Source: Pipra filicauda
Lineage: Eukaryota > Chordata > Aves > Passeriformes > Pipridae
Reading direction: 5' to 3'
Assembly (NCBI RefSeq): GCF_003945595.2
Contig: NW_024104365.1
Coordinates: 4,931,049 to 4,995,048, forward strand
Length of the DNA stretch: 64,000 nucleotides
Positions 12,501 to 21,622 of this stretch are shown piece by piece; positions within the stretch are counted from its first letter, which is position 1, and every line of letters begins with the position of its first letter. Both the position numbers and the translations under genes were made by a program. The notes beneath the pieces are model-generated. The model was not told where the DNA came from. It did no database searches and worked only from the letters and a program-made list of their open reading frames with translations.

Positions 12501-15500
12501 ATGAGATATACCGAAGAGATTTTGATTTCACCACGTTAGGTTAGTCACTGAAACAGTAATCCAGACTGCATGACTTGTTTCTGCCAGTGTAATTGGGAAT
12601 AGCCTAGCAGGAGAGGAGAGAATGTCTGCTCCTGAGGTGGAACAAAGTCTTCCCCATGTCTGTCCTGCCCACAGAGAGAAAAAAGAGCAGTCCTGGACCA
12701 GGAGCTGGTGGGACCCATCCCCACCAGAATGTCACAAAACCTCACTAAAATCTTTTTGACCATTTTGGGGTTCTCACAAACCTCCCCAGCATTACATCAT
12801 CATCCTACCCAACGCCTTATTGTTTAAGAGGGTGTTACATGCTGGTCTGGGGAGGTTGCAATCCAGCAAGGCTGGATTTCTCTTTTAAGCCACTAGTGTT
12901 TATGTGCCTGGTGGAGACATCCTGCATTCACATGGTGGCACAGCAGCCACTGGTGGGCTTTTACTGTCTGCCTCTGAACTGGAAGGGATCTGCATGTCAC
13001 AGCTGGAGCTGAGTATGAACAGAGGCAGGCAGGAGAAAGCTATTGGTCTTCCTAAAGGTGACAAGCCTTCTGCTTTTCCAAGATGCTACAAGCAAGGAGA
13101 CTATGCAATTAATCCATGATAATATATGACTTATACTTGTCCTTGTTTTGCACTATACTGTCCCCTGTTACAGTATACATGTGCAAATACACACATCTAC
13201 CACCAAAACCTTTACTGTTGTAATCCTCACTGGTCAAGAAGCACTGGCTCCACCACCAAAGAGGTAACCTGAAGGTTATGCTTTATAATGCTCTCCATAA
13301 TTTTGCCCTGCCCTGGGGTTACCAGCACCCCACTGCACAGCTTTGACTTTGGCTGCTGAGGAAGCCACTAAACAGAGGGAAAGTCTGTGGAGTAAAACCT
13401 TATAAGATAAGCACAGAGATAGAGTTGCTGAGACACGTGTCATTAGCAGTTCAAAGATTCAAGAGCAAGAACTACCACTGAAAAGTAGGAGTCCTAAAGG
13501 AGAGCTGGTGGATGATGACAACTCAGCCACAAGAAGGATGGGCTCCAGGGACCAATGCCTGCTCAGTCAGCACAGGCTCTTCAGACTTGTTATCAGGATG
13601 GTGAGCACACTTATGCTTAGCTAGAACTTTAAAAACTACAAGGCTGCTTTTGCATCAGTTGGCCAGTAGCTCACTATTTTATACATTTAATGTTATTTTG
13701 TGTACTGCTAAAGTTACCAAAACAATGTAACCCAAAGAGAGTCAGTATAGCAACTTTTTATAAGAGAAAACAATACTTACTGACTTGCCCTTACCTCTTC
13801 CAGCTGTGAAGAGAAAAAAAAAAACAGAAGTTAATGGAAAGTAGTAAGTAATATTCCTTTAAAACCAATGGAAGATTCAAAAAAAGTTCAGCTCAAAATA
13901 ATGAAATACAAGCACAGTATTTTTCAGGATGAGTAAATGTTCAGTTTACTAAAGGGAGACTTTTCATGGTTATTAGGCAAAACATCACTTGATTGCCTTA
14001 GGTTTTTCAGGGTGTGCATAAAGTCACAGGAAATACTCAAAAGGAGTGACAAGACAAAGCATCCCATCCTACTATGACTGCTCACTCCATATCATTTAGG
14101 GTGGTGCTAGACCATCCAGCCACTCACAGAAGATGAATCCTGCTTCAATTCGCTCTCAGGGATGTTACCTTGAAGGTAAGTCAATAGTAGGGAATAGACT
14201 AAAGATGCCCTGCCACAGATGGAGGTCAAGTCCTGAAAAGGGACAAACTTTCCACAGCTCAGATTTAAAGAGGACTGAATACGCAGTGCAACTGAGTGAT
14301 CCATGTTAGCAGGCATTCCCACGACCTGAAAATTAACCCAGGAAGACCTGGAAGCACAGGGGGATCCTGAGGGCAGGAAGAGCAGACATCTAAAGAGCAG
14401 CCCTAAAGTGACTTTCAGCTGATCATGGCAGGCCCACTATCCCTGGCAGCCCTTCAAGCAGTGTCCTGCAGGGCTTGCTTGGCTCAGGGGACAGGTTTGT
14501 AGGCTGAGCTTTCACTGTGCTAGATAGTTGATGTCAATGTTTCACATGAAACCACAAGTAAACTCATTATCCTTAAGATAAGACAAGTACAAGATGTGAA
14601 CTTTGAAATCCCTGCTTGTAAACCAAGTATGCCCACAATAGATCTCTATAAGTATCTTTGCCAAAATCGTTATTTAGTCCATAGTTCACAATGGATAAAA
14701 ACAGCTGACAGCAACACTATAGCGTTTGACATGATACTAACTAAAATAATTTCCAGAAATTATTAAAACTGATTAATCTGATTCTTTCCTTCACTGCTGT
14801 GGACAAGTACCTTCACAACAGAGACAGCAGGTAATTCAAGAATACATTTTCCTAGGGAACAAGTAACATTCTGAAAGTGCTAACACAACAAATTCAGGCC
14901 ATGTGCAGGCACATGAGTTATTAAAATTTTTGGCAATGTCCCTTATACAACCCATGTGAGCAGATACACTGAAGGATACTAAGATGTTAGTGATAGATTA
15001 TCTTCATAGCAACTCCTTGGTTATTTCCGGTTGTTGGCCTTTCCAGCTCACCTGTCATATTGCCATTTTTTCGTAACATGTACAGAGAACAACAGTTCGG
15101 GCAGCTCCTGTCTGTTAGCTAAGCCTTGGGACAAAAATATCAAGAAACTTGCTGTTGGTTGCATTTTTTTCCTTTCCAAATGGTGAAAGTATCACCTCTG
15201 TAAGAAACTTTACACAGAGGACATCAGAGGCATTTTTGTCAGACAACATTGTCTAACTTCCATGTTTAAGAGACACACTTATTTCTCAATTATTTTGACT
15301 TTACCCCTCAATTCTCCTTTTACATAGAGGGTCAGGGAAACTCCCAGTAGCATTAAAGCCAACATTTCAACAAAGCCACCTAAATTAGTTGAGGATTCCA
15401 CCATCAGGCAGCTTCAGGTTTTGATCTACAAAAGCACAGAGCACCCAACATTTTGGATCATTTTCAGTGATAAATATGAGGTTTGCTAGTACCATTTTGG

Positions 15501-17429
15501 AGCAGTCCCTTTTTGAGGCAACCCTCATCACCTCTTATTCTCTCCCCACATAGAATGACAAACAGAACTCCTCATTCTCTCCACAAAACACTGAAGAGCT
15601 CTGCATTTTTCGATATAAACCTCCAAGCAGTTGTCCCTTTGTATTCCCTTAGAGATTAAATATTTTTAAGAAATGTAGAGACATAAGCCACTCAGTTCTT
15701 GGCTTTAGCACTGCACCTAAATAATTATTTATCAGTGGGTCACTCTCTCTTTCTCATACTTGCAGGTAAGGTGGGACAGGCTTATGGCTCCAACCCCTTC
15801 CCCAGCAGCTCCCACCAGTGTGGTTCCCTGCAGTCATAGGGATGTAGTGTGATGCTTCAACTCCTGCAGCTCACGCTCCATGACACAAGATGGAAGTGCA
15901 TTGCCTTGCTCCATTCAGCAAATCTACCAGATTGAAATACTTCATGTGGCCAGGTTAAATCTATACACACCCACACTGTCACTGAGGATGTTTCTAGCTC
16001 CAGAGCAAGCCTGCTTTCCTGGTACCTGACTTGTGGCACAGCCAAACCTGTTGCCTCTGCTCTCTGGAGCAGCCTTCCAGCACCTCCACAAGGATGTTGC
16101 TACCATCAGGATAAGTAACTCCAAGAGTCCCTGATTCACACTTTGCTGTTCCTGAAAAACACTGACATAGAAACCATCCAAGTAAACCAATAATGCAGCA
16201 AGCTTGATATTACATGAGCAGACCCAGCTGCATCGCATTTCTCTCTCTTCCCACAGCCATCACCATTTTCACAGTTGGCTGCCCGAGTCAGTGAGACTCC
16301 AGTGCCCCCCTTGGCAGCACCATTGCCAGGTTCTACCTGCTCTTTACTACAGCTGCATGTTCCCAGAATGTAGATTTGCCTGCTGAAGATGCAATGGCAC
16401 TTTCTCTCTCTCTCTTTTTTTTTTTTTTTTTTTTTTTTGCGTCTCAGGTTCCTTCCCTGTGTAAGACATGGTTTCTCCAACTCAAGAACTGCTTGCTAGG
16501 AGAGACACACCAATGTGCTCTGACACTGCAGGACCAAGGGTCCAACAAATGGCAATGTAGAGCTACACCACAGAAAAGCACTGTTTGCACATTTACTACT
16601 TGGTGTTCCAATTCAGACAAGAATAAACCTTCAGGATTAATTAGCTAAATGGGCTCTACCCTTATCTGAACGTTCAATCTGTGTCTCAATATATTTAAAA
16701 AACACTAGGTCAATCATAGGTAAACAGTCTCAGTAAAAAAGCATTATTTAACATGTGTGAGAAACACCACATGTATCTTGTGCTCAGATCCTAAGCTCCA
16801 CATGCCTTGAAAGTGTAGGGTAAACCTTAACAGCCAGGGGCTCAGCTCTAAGAGCTCACAAGGCCAAGGCAACATCACTCGGCTCTTGCTCGGGTTTCAA
16901 GGCAGAGTCACGAAAGCCAGCACTCAGCATTGCCAGAAGGAGAGCTGCCCCAGAGGAAGAGGGATGATAAAAAAGGAAGAGCATCCGAAGGTGTCCTCAG
17001 ACCTGCACCGAACAGCGGAGCCAGCCCTGGGGGCCCACGGCTCCTTAGCCATGCTGCCAGCTCACAGTCCGGCACGGACAACCGACTCGGAGAGAGGCGG
17101 CTTGAGGATCCTCCGGTGCTCATCCCGGGGCGGCATCCCTGCCGCGGCCCCCAGGCCGGGGACCGCTACTGCCGTGCCACCCGCCTCCAGGCTGCCCCCA
17201 CCCTTCCCCGCAGCACATACCCATGTTGCCAGCCCGGTACCAGCGGAACTCTCGGGGCTGGAAAACAAGAGGGAAAGAGGGAAGGAAACTGCTGGGGGCG
17301 GCTGGGCTTTAAGGGCGGCGGTGGCGGGGCCCCGCCCGGCCCCGGGCGCTGCGGGGCGGTGCCGCGCAGGTGTCGGGGCGGGAGCAGGGGCGCTTATCGG
17401 GGGAGCGATCCCGGCGCTCACCTGGCCAT
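428..17429 (-). CDS. SLC15A1: SLC15A1 (PEPT1) proton-coupled oligopeptide transporter, 5' half, 15 coding exons
   Basis: Multi-pass brush-border transporter that moves di- and tripeptides with protons. Exons in transcript order: 17422-17429, 17221-17257, 13795-13803, 10720-10804, 10491-10632, 8103-8222, 7843-7942, 7502-7592, 6176-6259, 5000-5082, 3740-3826, 2625-2714, 773-817, 643-672, 428-516. Every junction is GT-AG and the phases join into one frame of 1100 nt (about 367 codons; human PEPT1 is about 708). Visible family marks are the [10 protein letters not shown] motif of TM1, [12 protein letters not shown] (PTR2 signature 1), [17 protein letters not shown], the [10 protein letters not shown] part of signature 2, and [15 protein letters not shown] of TM7. 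The His in AIYHTF needed for proton coupling is present. The large extracellular loop and TM10-12 lie beyond position 1. Identity is firm; only the exact N-terminus is inferred. Confidence 0.96.
643..672 (-). CDS. SLC15A1: SLC15A1 exon 14 (30 nt)
   Basis: It encodes [10 protein letters not shown], matching the IQPDQMQ block of PEPT1. The acceptor is ccttcaccag and the donor gtacat. It is one of the smaller exons and is easy to miss by ORF length. Confidence 0.94.
773..817 (-). CDS. SLC15A1: SLC15A1 exon 13 (45 nt)
   Basis: It encodes [15 protein letters not shown] and directly continues the [12 protein letters not shown] block. The acceptor is ttttattaag and the donor gtaagt. Confidence 0.95.
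1495..2215 (+). mobile_element. CR1 LINE 3' fragment (SLC15A1 intron 12)
   Basis: This is the 3' part of an avian CR1. It has a GTGGCTGAGGTCACTTGATC-like segment, the GGTTTAGGTTGGATATTAGG block, GATCCTTGTGGGTCCCTTCC and a terminal ATTCTGTGATTCTG octamer repeat. A plus-strand frame of 171 codons runs through it by chance or as a CR1 remnant. It is closely related to the copy at 30057-30500. The left edge is approximate. Confidence 0.85.
2625..2714 (-). CDS. SLC15A1: SLC15A1 exon 12, TM7
   Basis: 90 nt encoding [19 protein letters not shown], then [11 protein letters not shown]. It carries the substrate-pocket Trp of FWALFDQQ. The acceptor is tttgctgcag and the donor gtaaag. Confidence 0.97.
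2715..4999. other. SLC15A1 introns 11 and 10, no extra genes seen
   Basis: Apart from exon 11 (3740-3826) this stretch is AT-rich intron. It has A-rich runs near 2749-2775 and 4868-4891 and no recognised repeat family. Confidence 0.5.
3740..3826 (-). CDS. SLC15A1: SLC15A1 exon 11, cytosolic loop
   Basis: 87 nt (29 codons) encoding [20 protein letters not shown], then LDWASEKYD. The basic cytosolic loop before TM7 is nearly identical to the vertebrate family. The acceptor is ctctcctcag and the donor gtaagt. Confidence 0.97.
5000..5082 (-). CDS. SLC15A1: SLC15A1 exon 10
   Basis: 83 nt encoding [18 protein letters not shown], then [10 protein letters not shown]. Human has GSGMYKK here, so the Gly is Arg in this copy. 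The acceptor is gcatgttgtag and the donor gtaagt. It ends in phase 0. Confidence 0.95.
5340..5720. other. GC-rich patch inside SLC15A1 intron 9
   Basis: It is clearly richer in G+C than the flanking intron and open in two plus-strand frames (116 and 70 codons) and one minus-strand frame (95). It contains the inverted repeat CCTGGTCAGGACCAGG near 5621-5636. No protein or repeat family is recognised. It may be an old mobile-element remnant or a regulatory element. Confidence 0.35.
6176..6259 (-). CDS. SLC15A1: SLC15A1 exon 9
   Basis: 84 nt encoding [19 protein letters not shown], then AVLMAVAL. The Cys-containing loop [15 protein letters not shown] matches PEPT1. The acceptor is gtatttcag and the donor gtaagt. 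Confidence 0.96.
6437..6490 (-). mobile_element. CR1 LINE, short 3' tip
   Basis: ATCACAGAATGGTTGAGGTTGG followed by AAGGGACCTCTGGA is the reverse complement of the CR1 3' terminus. It is heavily 5'-truncated and followed by a G-run and an A-run (6489-6506). Confidence 0.8.
7502..7592 (-). CDS. SLC15A1: SLC15A1 exon 8, PTR2 signature 2
   Basis: 91 nt encoding [18 protein letters not shown], then [12 protein letters not shown]. It contains the FYxxINAGSL signature. The donor is gtaagg. The acceptor tttactgtag is short but clear. Confidence 0.96.
7843..7942 (-). CDS. SLC15A1: SLC15A1 exon 7, TM4 region
   Basis: 100 nt encoding [18 protein letters not shown] and [15 protein letters not shown], the most conserved block of the family. 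The acceptor is ctttgcttcag and the donor gtaaca. It ends in phase 0. Confidence 0.98.
8103..8222 (-). CDS. SLC15A1: SLC15A1 exon 6
   Basis: 120 nt. It encodes [18 protein letters not shown], then [20 protein letters not shown], very close to human PEPT1. The acceptor is tttacaacag and the donor gtgagt. Confidence 0.97.
8223..10490. other. SLC15A1 intron 5, long
   Basis: Intronic sequence of 2.27 kb with a CA-rich stretch at 8272-8290 and the 22-bp palindrome at 8469-8490. No exon or repeat family is seen. Confidence 0.5.
8469..8490. repeat. perfect 22-bp palindrome
   Basis: GCCTTGTTTAA followed by TTAAACAAGGC. The two 11-nt arms are exact reverse complements with no spacer. It lies in SLC15A1 intron 5 next to a TTATTATTATTATTTTA run. 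Confidence 0.9.
10491..10632 (-). CDS. SLC15A1: SLC15A1 exon 5, TM2 to TM3
   Basis: 142 nt. It encodes [16 protein letters not shown], then [17 protein letters not shown] and [12 protein letters not shown]. The conserved TM2 His is in AIYHTF. The acceptor is ttcctacag and the donor gtgagt. The split codon at the exon 5/6 join is AT|G (Met), where human has Lys (GKFKTI). Confidence 0.97.
10720..10804 (-). CDS. SLC15A1: SLC15A1 exon 4, TM1
   Basis: 85 nt with acceptor tgcctccag and donor gtatgt. It encodes SLCSGFPLS, then [19 protein letters not shown] with the E-x-x-E-R-F-x-Y-Y-G motif used for proton and peptide coupling in POT transporters. It ends in phase 1. Confidence 0.97.
13795..13803 (-). 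CDS. SLC15A1: SLC15A1 exon 3, 9-nt microexon (L-E-E)
   Basis: The minus strand reads CTGGAAGAG between an excellent acceptor (a run of about 12 T, then ctcttcacag) and donor gtaagg. Nine nt keeps phase 0, so inclusion or skipping both preserve the frame. No counterpart is recalled in mammalian PEPT1, so its use in mRNA is inferred. Confidence 0.55.
16403..16438. repeat. (TC)n then poly-T tract
   Basis: TCTCTCTCTCTC followed by about 22 T. Simple low-complexity sequence in intron 2. Confidence 0.9.
17221..17257 (-). CDS. SLC15A1: SLC15A1 exon 2 (37 nt)
   Basis: It is preceded on the minus strand by a long pyrimidine tract ending ttgttttccag and followed by gtatgt. It completes the N-terminal 15 codons with exon 1. 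Intron 1 is only 164 nt and very GC-rich. Confidence 0.7.
17422..17429 (-). CDS. SLC15A1: SLC15A1 exon 1, coding end (start codon)
   Basis: The minus strand reads ATGGCCAG followed by donor gtgag. The ATG at 17429-17427 sits in a CpG island. The 8 coding nt plus the 37 nt of exon 2 make exactly 15 codons ([15 protein letters not shown]), which keeps phase 0 into the downstream exons. The start is inferred from splicing logic, and 5' UTR continues to the right. Confidence 0.7.
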
Positions 17430-17619
17430 GACCCGCCGGGCTCGGCCCGGGCGGCGTGAGCGCAGCGGATCGGGGAGCTCGGGCTGCCCGCTGCCCTTCT
17501 GGCTGCTAAACGAGGAGTGTTACCTGCTGTCCGGGGCTGTTTTCGCTCTGTGGCCATCAAGGAGCTCCGAGCCAATGCTATAAGGTGAACCGGGCGCTGT
17601 GCAATGCTAACGCCGCACG

Positions 17620-17638
17620 TTGATCCTTTGATGTCAAT
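17620..17638 (-). promoter_or_regulatory. possible nuclear-receptor or TCF-type site upstream of SLC15A1
   Basis: The minus strand reads TGACATCAAAGGATCA, about 200 bp upstream of the start codon. It resembles an HNF4/PPAR DR1 (CAAAGG core) and also a TCF/LEF box. Motif resemblance only. Confidence 0.2.
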
Positions 17639-17809
17639 TGCGTGATAGAAAACTCAGTAAGCAAGTAAGCGGACTACATGCTGTGTGGAGGGCAGCTTTC
17701 TGCCTCATTCCCTCCTTTCAAGACAAGGAAAGAGGTTTCCCTGACTGCTGCTGCCACTGGTTACTAATGATCTCTGGCCTGTGGCTTCCATGAACTGGTA
17801 CTCCCAAGA

Positions 17810-17975
17810 AGTTGTCCAGAGAAGCTGTGGATTCATCTCTGGAAGTATTCAGGACCAAGGTGGATGGGGCTTTAACCAATCTGGTCTAGTGGAAAGTGTC
17901 CCTGCCTATGGCAGGGGGGTTGGAACTAGATGAACTTTAAGGTCCATTCCAACCCAAACCATTCTGTGACTCTAT
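17810..17975 (+). mobile_element. CR1 LINE 3' end
   Basis: GTCCAGAGAAGCTGTGGATT leads into GGGCTTTAACCAATCTGGTC and GGTCCATTCCAACCCAAACC, ending in ATTCTGTGACTCTATG. This is the standard CR1 3' UTR, 5'-truncated, about 380 bp upstream of the SLC15A1 start. Confidence 0.88.
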
Positions 17976-18769
17976 GTTTCCGTGACCCAATTTGCTCATC
18001 ACTTGGTCAGTCCACAGCAGGCATCTGTCCTGGGTGCCATTTGTGCCACCAATCCACAGGGAAACCTGGGAGAATGCTGATCAATACAACATGATGTACG
18101 TTTCCTATATGGACCTTACTGAGCTCCGTATGTGAAATAAATGGATAAGTCTAGCAAGAGAAGAGCAACCAGAGTGGGAGGCCAAAAAGAAGAGTGGGTT
18201 AGGGAAGCTACACGTTACTAAGACTTGAATGTACTCAGAATTCAGAAACAGTAAAATATTAGCAGGCATTGCCAAAAAAGAGTTTTCTGAAAGAAGAATA
18301 AAATCCTTCTTTGAGGCTTGAAGATTTTGTGTTACACTGGTCTGTGCTTTGTGCAATCAATCCAGTAGCATCTTCTACATCGTGCACTTAGTAATTACCT
18401 GGCTGCTGAACAGGTTGATTTCTTCTTAGGTACAAATCAAACAAGCGTTGCAATGTATTGTAATGTGGAATGTCCACAGTCAGCACTTCAAGTACTAAAG
18501 AAGGCTGCTCTGATTTGTGATGTAGTTACAGCTGAACCTGGATTTCTTAAACTGTGTCTATATGAGGGTAATCTCCTCAAAGGAGCTCTAACTTCTTATC
18601 AGTTACCCATACTTTTGACTGTTACGATTCATGAATAAATTCTTAAGATAAAACACGAGTAGGTGGTTATAGCTATATTTATAGCAAGTACTCCTGTAAG
18701 AAACACAAATCTTGCTGTATAAGCTCCACTGCCACAGCTGATGCTAGTCATATATCATTGCTCAGTGGC

Positions 18770-18788
18770 ATATATATATATATATATG
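18770..18788. repeat. (TA)n microsatellite
   Basis: Uninterrupted TA dinucleotides, about nine units. Confidence 0.9.
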
Positions 18789-19061
18789 GCCACACAGCGC
18801 AGGCAGTGTTGCATTTCTCTATTATGGTTACTCCAGCAAAACAAGCAGTCTGTAATGCAGCAAAGAATGCTGAAACCACCAATAGCTCATTTGTGTACAG
18901 AAATAATTGAGATACTGCCACCATTTTTGAGCTGTTAAAGTATGAAATTAAAGGTGTCTTTTCTTCCCTGAACATTGGCTCTCTTAACCTTGCTTCAACA
19001 ACGGTAGTGAAATGTTTGTTCCCAAGCACATCTTACATACCCACATGCACCTGGTGGAAAT

Positions 19062-19120
19062 AAAGAGCAGGCCTTTGATGTTTCTTCCTAGAAGAAAGCA
19101 GGCCTTGATGTTTCTTCCTT
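19062..19120. repeat. imperfect tandem duplication, about 30-bp period
   Basis: GCAGGCCTTTGATGTTTCTTC recurs 30 bp later as GCAGGCCTTGATGTTTCTTC, with one T missing. Confidence 0.8.
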
Positions 19121-19802
19121 CTCATACAAGTGAGACACAGAAAGTAAAAAAAACAAACAACCTGTTTTCTCAAAAAGATTGAGATAAAAGAGCTAGTTTG
19201 ATCACCCTGGCTTCCACTCATGTTATCTTCCAATATTCAAGGTTTATATTAATCCACAAAAAATTCACTCTGATGAGTACATGTTTTAATTTGTCCCACA
19301 GAGAGAGATAAAGCTACAAACAATTGTTTCATAGCTATTTCTGAGGTGGATTGGCTTCTGCTTCCGTTTAGTAAGCTGATGCCAAGAGTTGACCTCTGTG
19401 AGGCTATTTTGTGGTTATACTTACTGGAGGGACAGAATTTGTTCTCAGAGGATTTAAGTTTCCTAGCAAGGCTCACTTTCTAGAGAGCTCAGAGCACAGC
19501 AGGGCTGTTAAATACTCAGCAAAGAAAGATGAAAATGCAATTCTGCTTTCTTCTAAAGAGCTCAAAACACACAGGAGTGTATTTTCAGCGTGTGGTAGAA
19601 AAGTCAGGCAACATAACTTTGAATAATTAAGCATAAAACACAGTTGGTGATTAGAATGTACAGTATGTCATTTCTGTAAGTTGAGCAGGTTAAAATGACA
19701 CATTATTACAAAACCATACATATCCTAGCACCAACTGTTTGGCTGTATGGGTAGAAATATTAATTGATCTGTACTTCATTGTTAGTTAAATGCCACAAAA
19801 TA

Positions 19803-20410
19803 ACACAGAATCACAGAATGGTTGAAGTTGGAAGGGACCTCTGGAGATCATCTAGTACAAATCCCCTGCTAGAGAAGGATTACCTAGAACAGGTTGCACA
19901 GGATCATGACCAGACAGGTTTTGAGTATCTCCAGGGAAGGAGACTGTACAGCCTCTCTGGGCAGCTTGTTTCAGTGTTCTGTCATCCACACAGTAAGGAA
20001 GTTTTTCCTCGTATTCAGATGAAACTTTCTTTGTTTCAGGTAGTGCCTTTTGCCCCTTGTCCCATCACTGGACATCAGTGAAGAGCCTGGCCCCAGTCTC
20101 TTGACACCCTCCCTTCAGATACTTAAAGACATTGATGATGTCCCCTCTCAGTCATCTCTTCTCAGGCTGAACAGGCCCAGCTCCCTCAGCCTATCCCAAT
20201 AAGACAGATGCTCCAGTCCCCTGATCATGTTTGTTGCCTCTGCTGGACCCATGCCAGGAGCTCCATGTTTCTTGTTCTGAGGAGCCCAGAGCTGGACACA
20301 ATATTCCTCATGAGGCCTCACCAGGGCTGAGCAGAGGGGCAGGATCACCTCCTTCGACTTGTTGGTAATGCTCTTCCTAATGCACCCCAGGATATCATTG
20401 GCTTTCTTGA
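19803..20410 (-). mobile_element. CR1 LINE, 3' portion (left part of a split copy)
   Basis: It begins with ATCACAGAATGGTTGAAGTTGG (reverse complement of the CR1 3' tip). It continues through AGGCTGAACAGGCCCAGCTC and CTTGTTCTGAGGAGCCCAGA into GGCTTTCTTGA, where a solo LTR interrupts it. The rest resumes at 21623. Confidence 0.92.
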
Positions 20411-21060
20411 TGTGGTGGTTTGAAAAACCTTCTCTCTGAGATAGTAATGGTTTGTCCCACAGATAACACTGGACCAATCAATAGTCCACGTGTGCCCTGC
20501 GGAAATTACATACCCACAGAAACGGAAGAGAAGGTGGTGAAGATCGTTTAGAAGGTGGGTAGCCATGATCTGAGCCACGAGGAGGCAGGGGGCCAGTGAG
20601 CCCCTCTGGAGGCCAAGGGCCCCCAGCCCCCAGCTGAGGGTACGGGAGACCCAGTATAGTGTCAAAGCTGGACCGGGTCCCATAATCAAGAGCTGGAAGA
20701 GTTTCCTTACTGTCAGCAGCAGCATAAGACATTGAAAAGCAGCAGCAGAGCAGTCCTGAACTGAGACAGCGATGGATGAAAGCCAAAAAGATAGCCAGTA
20801 GCAACAAGATAATGTGAAGCCGGCTGAAAGACACAGAGATGTTCCTGCAGGAGGGAGAGCTGGCAACAAAACAGAGGAAAACTCAACAGAGCTGGTTTGG
20901 GGTAAGACTGTATTACTTTCCCAAAACCCAGAGACTTCTTGAAGAGGAGGGGTGGGCTTCCAAACCCTTAGGGAGTCCCAAAATGCAGCAGCAGCTAGAG
21001 AGAGAGAGAGAGAAAGGAGCTCAAAACCCGGAGTCATCCTGAGAGCTGAGCCAGGACGGA

Positions 21061-21189
21061 ATGCGGAGGAGGTGGCCGTGGCCTCTGCTGCTGCTGCTTC
21101 TATCATGCTGGCGAGCTGAGACAGAGCAGAAGAGCTTTGGTGAGACTGAACTGAAAGCTGTCTTCAATGTTCTAACCCAAGAGGAGTGA
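21061..21189 (+). CDS. small ORF with signal-peptide-like start inside the LTR
   Basis: 42 codons plus stop, with an in-frame TGA just upstream (21040-21042), so this ATG is the first in frame. The N-terminus is MRRRWPWP, then six Leu, then SCWRA: a basic n-region, a hydrophobic core and a small-residue cleavage site. About 20 polar residues follow. Nothing shows it is translated. A 42-codon frame can arise by chance, but the tripartite signal layout is notable. Confidence 0.25.
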   Translation: MRRRWPWPLLLLLLSCWRAETEQKSFGETELKAVFNVLTQEE

Positions 21190-21434
21190 AGATCTACAAG
21201 GAAATCCCCCGAAGGCTCAGGGTTGGAATTTCCACAAAGTAAGAACAAAATCCTGACTGCCATACTTAAAATCTGCTGCTTTAGGAAAACGAAGGACACT
21301 AACCAGTGCCACAAAAAACTGAAATGAAGGAACTGTAGCCTGAGGAGTGACAGAAAGACTTTTCTCTTTTCTTCTTGGACTTCTATTGAAGAAAAGGAGA
21401 AATTTAATTTAATGTAAATATATATGTGGGTGTA

Positions 21435-21440
21435 AATAAA
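21435..21440 (+). terminator. polyadenylation signal of the LTR
   Basis: AATAAA followed within 20 bp by TTGTAAATATTTTCCCC. It lies about 180 bp from the LTR 3' end, the usual R/U5 position. Confidence 0.55.
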
Positions 21441-21622
21441 CCTTTGTAAATATTTTCCCCTTCCCTCAATAACTAATGGTTGTGTTTTGTCTGAAAACTC
21501 TCCACATGAGGTGAAAAAGATATCAAGTCCATAGCATCACTAAACCCTCTCTCACAGGGGCAAACTGTGGGAGGGGGGCTTGACCTTAGAAATTAGATTC
21601 TTGGGAGTTTCAAACCACCACA

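Larger units (their letters stand above)
10805..17220. other. SLC15A1 introns 3 and 2, flanking the 9-nt microexon
   Basis: About 6.4 kb of intron broken only by the microexon at 13795-13803. It has a TC-rich then T22 tract at 16403-16438. No further exon, LINE or LTR is recognised. The short ORFs here have no recognisable product. Confidence 0.5.
16950..17590 (-). promoter_or_regulatory. CpG island and probable SLC15A1 promoter
   Basis: This is the most CpG-dense stretch of the window. It has several GGGCGG/GGGGCGG Sp1-type boxes around 17300-17390 and an inverted CCAAT at 17572-17576, upstream of the inferred start codon at 17429. Exons 1 and 2 lie inside it. Human SLC15A1 is reported to use Sp1 and CDX2. 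The long plus-strand frames here (up to 217 codons) reflect GC-rich sequence without stops and are not called as genes. Confidence 0.7.
17976..19802. other. intergenic, upstream of SLC15A1
   Basis: AT-rich sequence with a (TA)n at 18770-18788 and a short tandem duplication at 19062-19120. No gene is recognised. Confidence 0.5.
20411..21622 (+). mobile_element. 1212-bp solo LTR inserted in CR1
   Basis: It starts TGTGGTGGTTTGAAA and ends TTTCAAACCACCACA, a perfect 15-bp terminal inverted repeat with TG...CA ends. It is flanked by CTTGA (20406-20410) and CTTGG (21623-21627), a near-perfect 5-bp target duplication, as expected of an ERV integration. AATAAA at 21435-21440 sets the plus orientation. 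Removing it restores the CR1 text GGCTTTCTTGGCCACAAGG. No internal retroviral genes remain. I do not recognise the subfamily. Confidence 0.85.

Noticed and set aside
16886..17583. Plus-strand ORFs of 181 and 217 codons
   Set aside because: They overlap the SLC15A1 CpG island and first exons on the other strand. Their length reflects GC-rich sequence poor in stop codons, and the products are low-complexity.
20345..21106. 253-codon minus-strand ORF
   Set aside because: It crosses the junction between the CR1 and the LTR and is antisense to the LTR. The Leu/Ser-rich product is a shadow frame.
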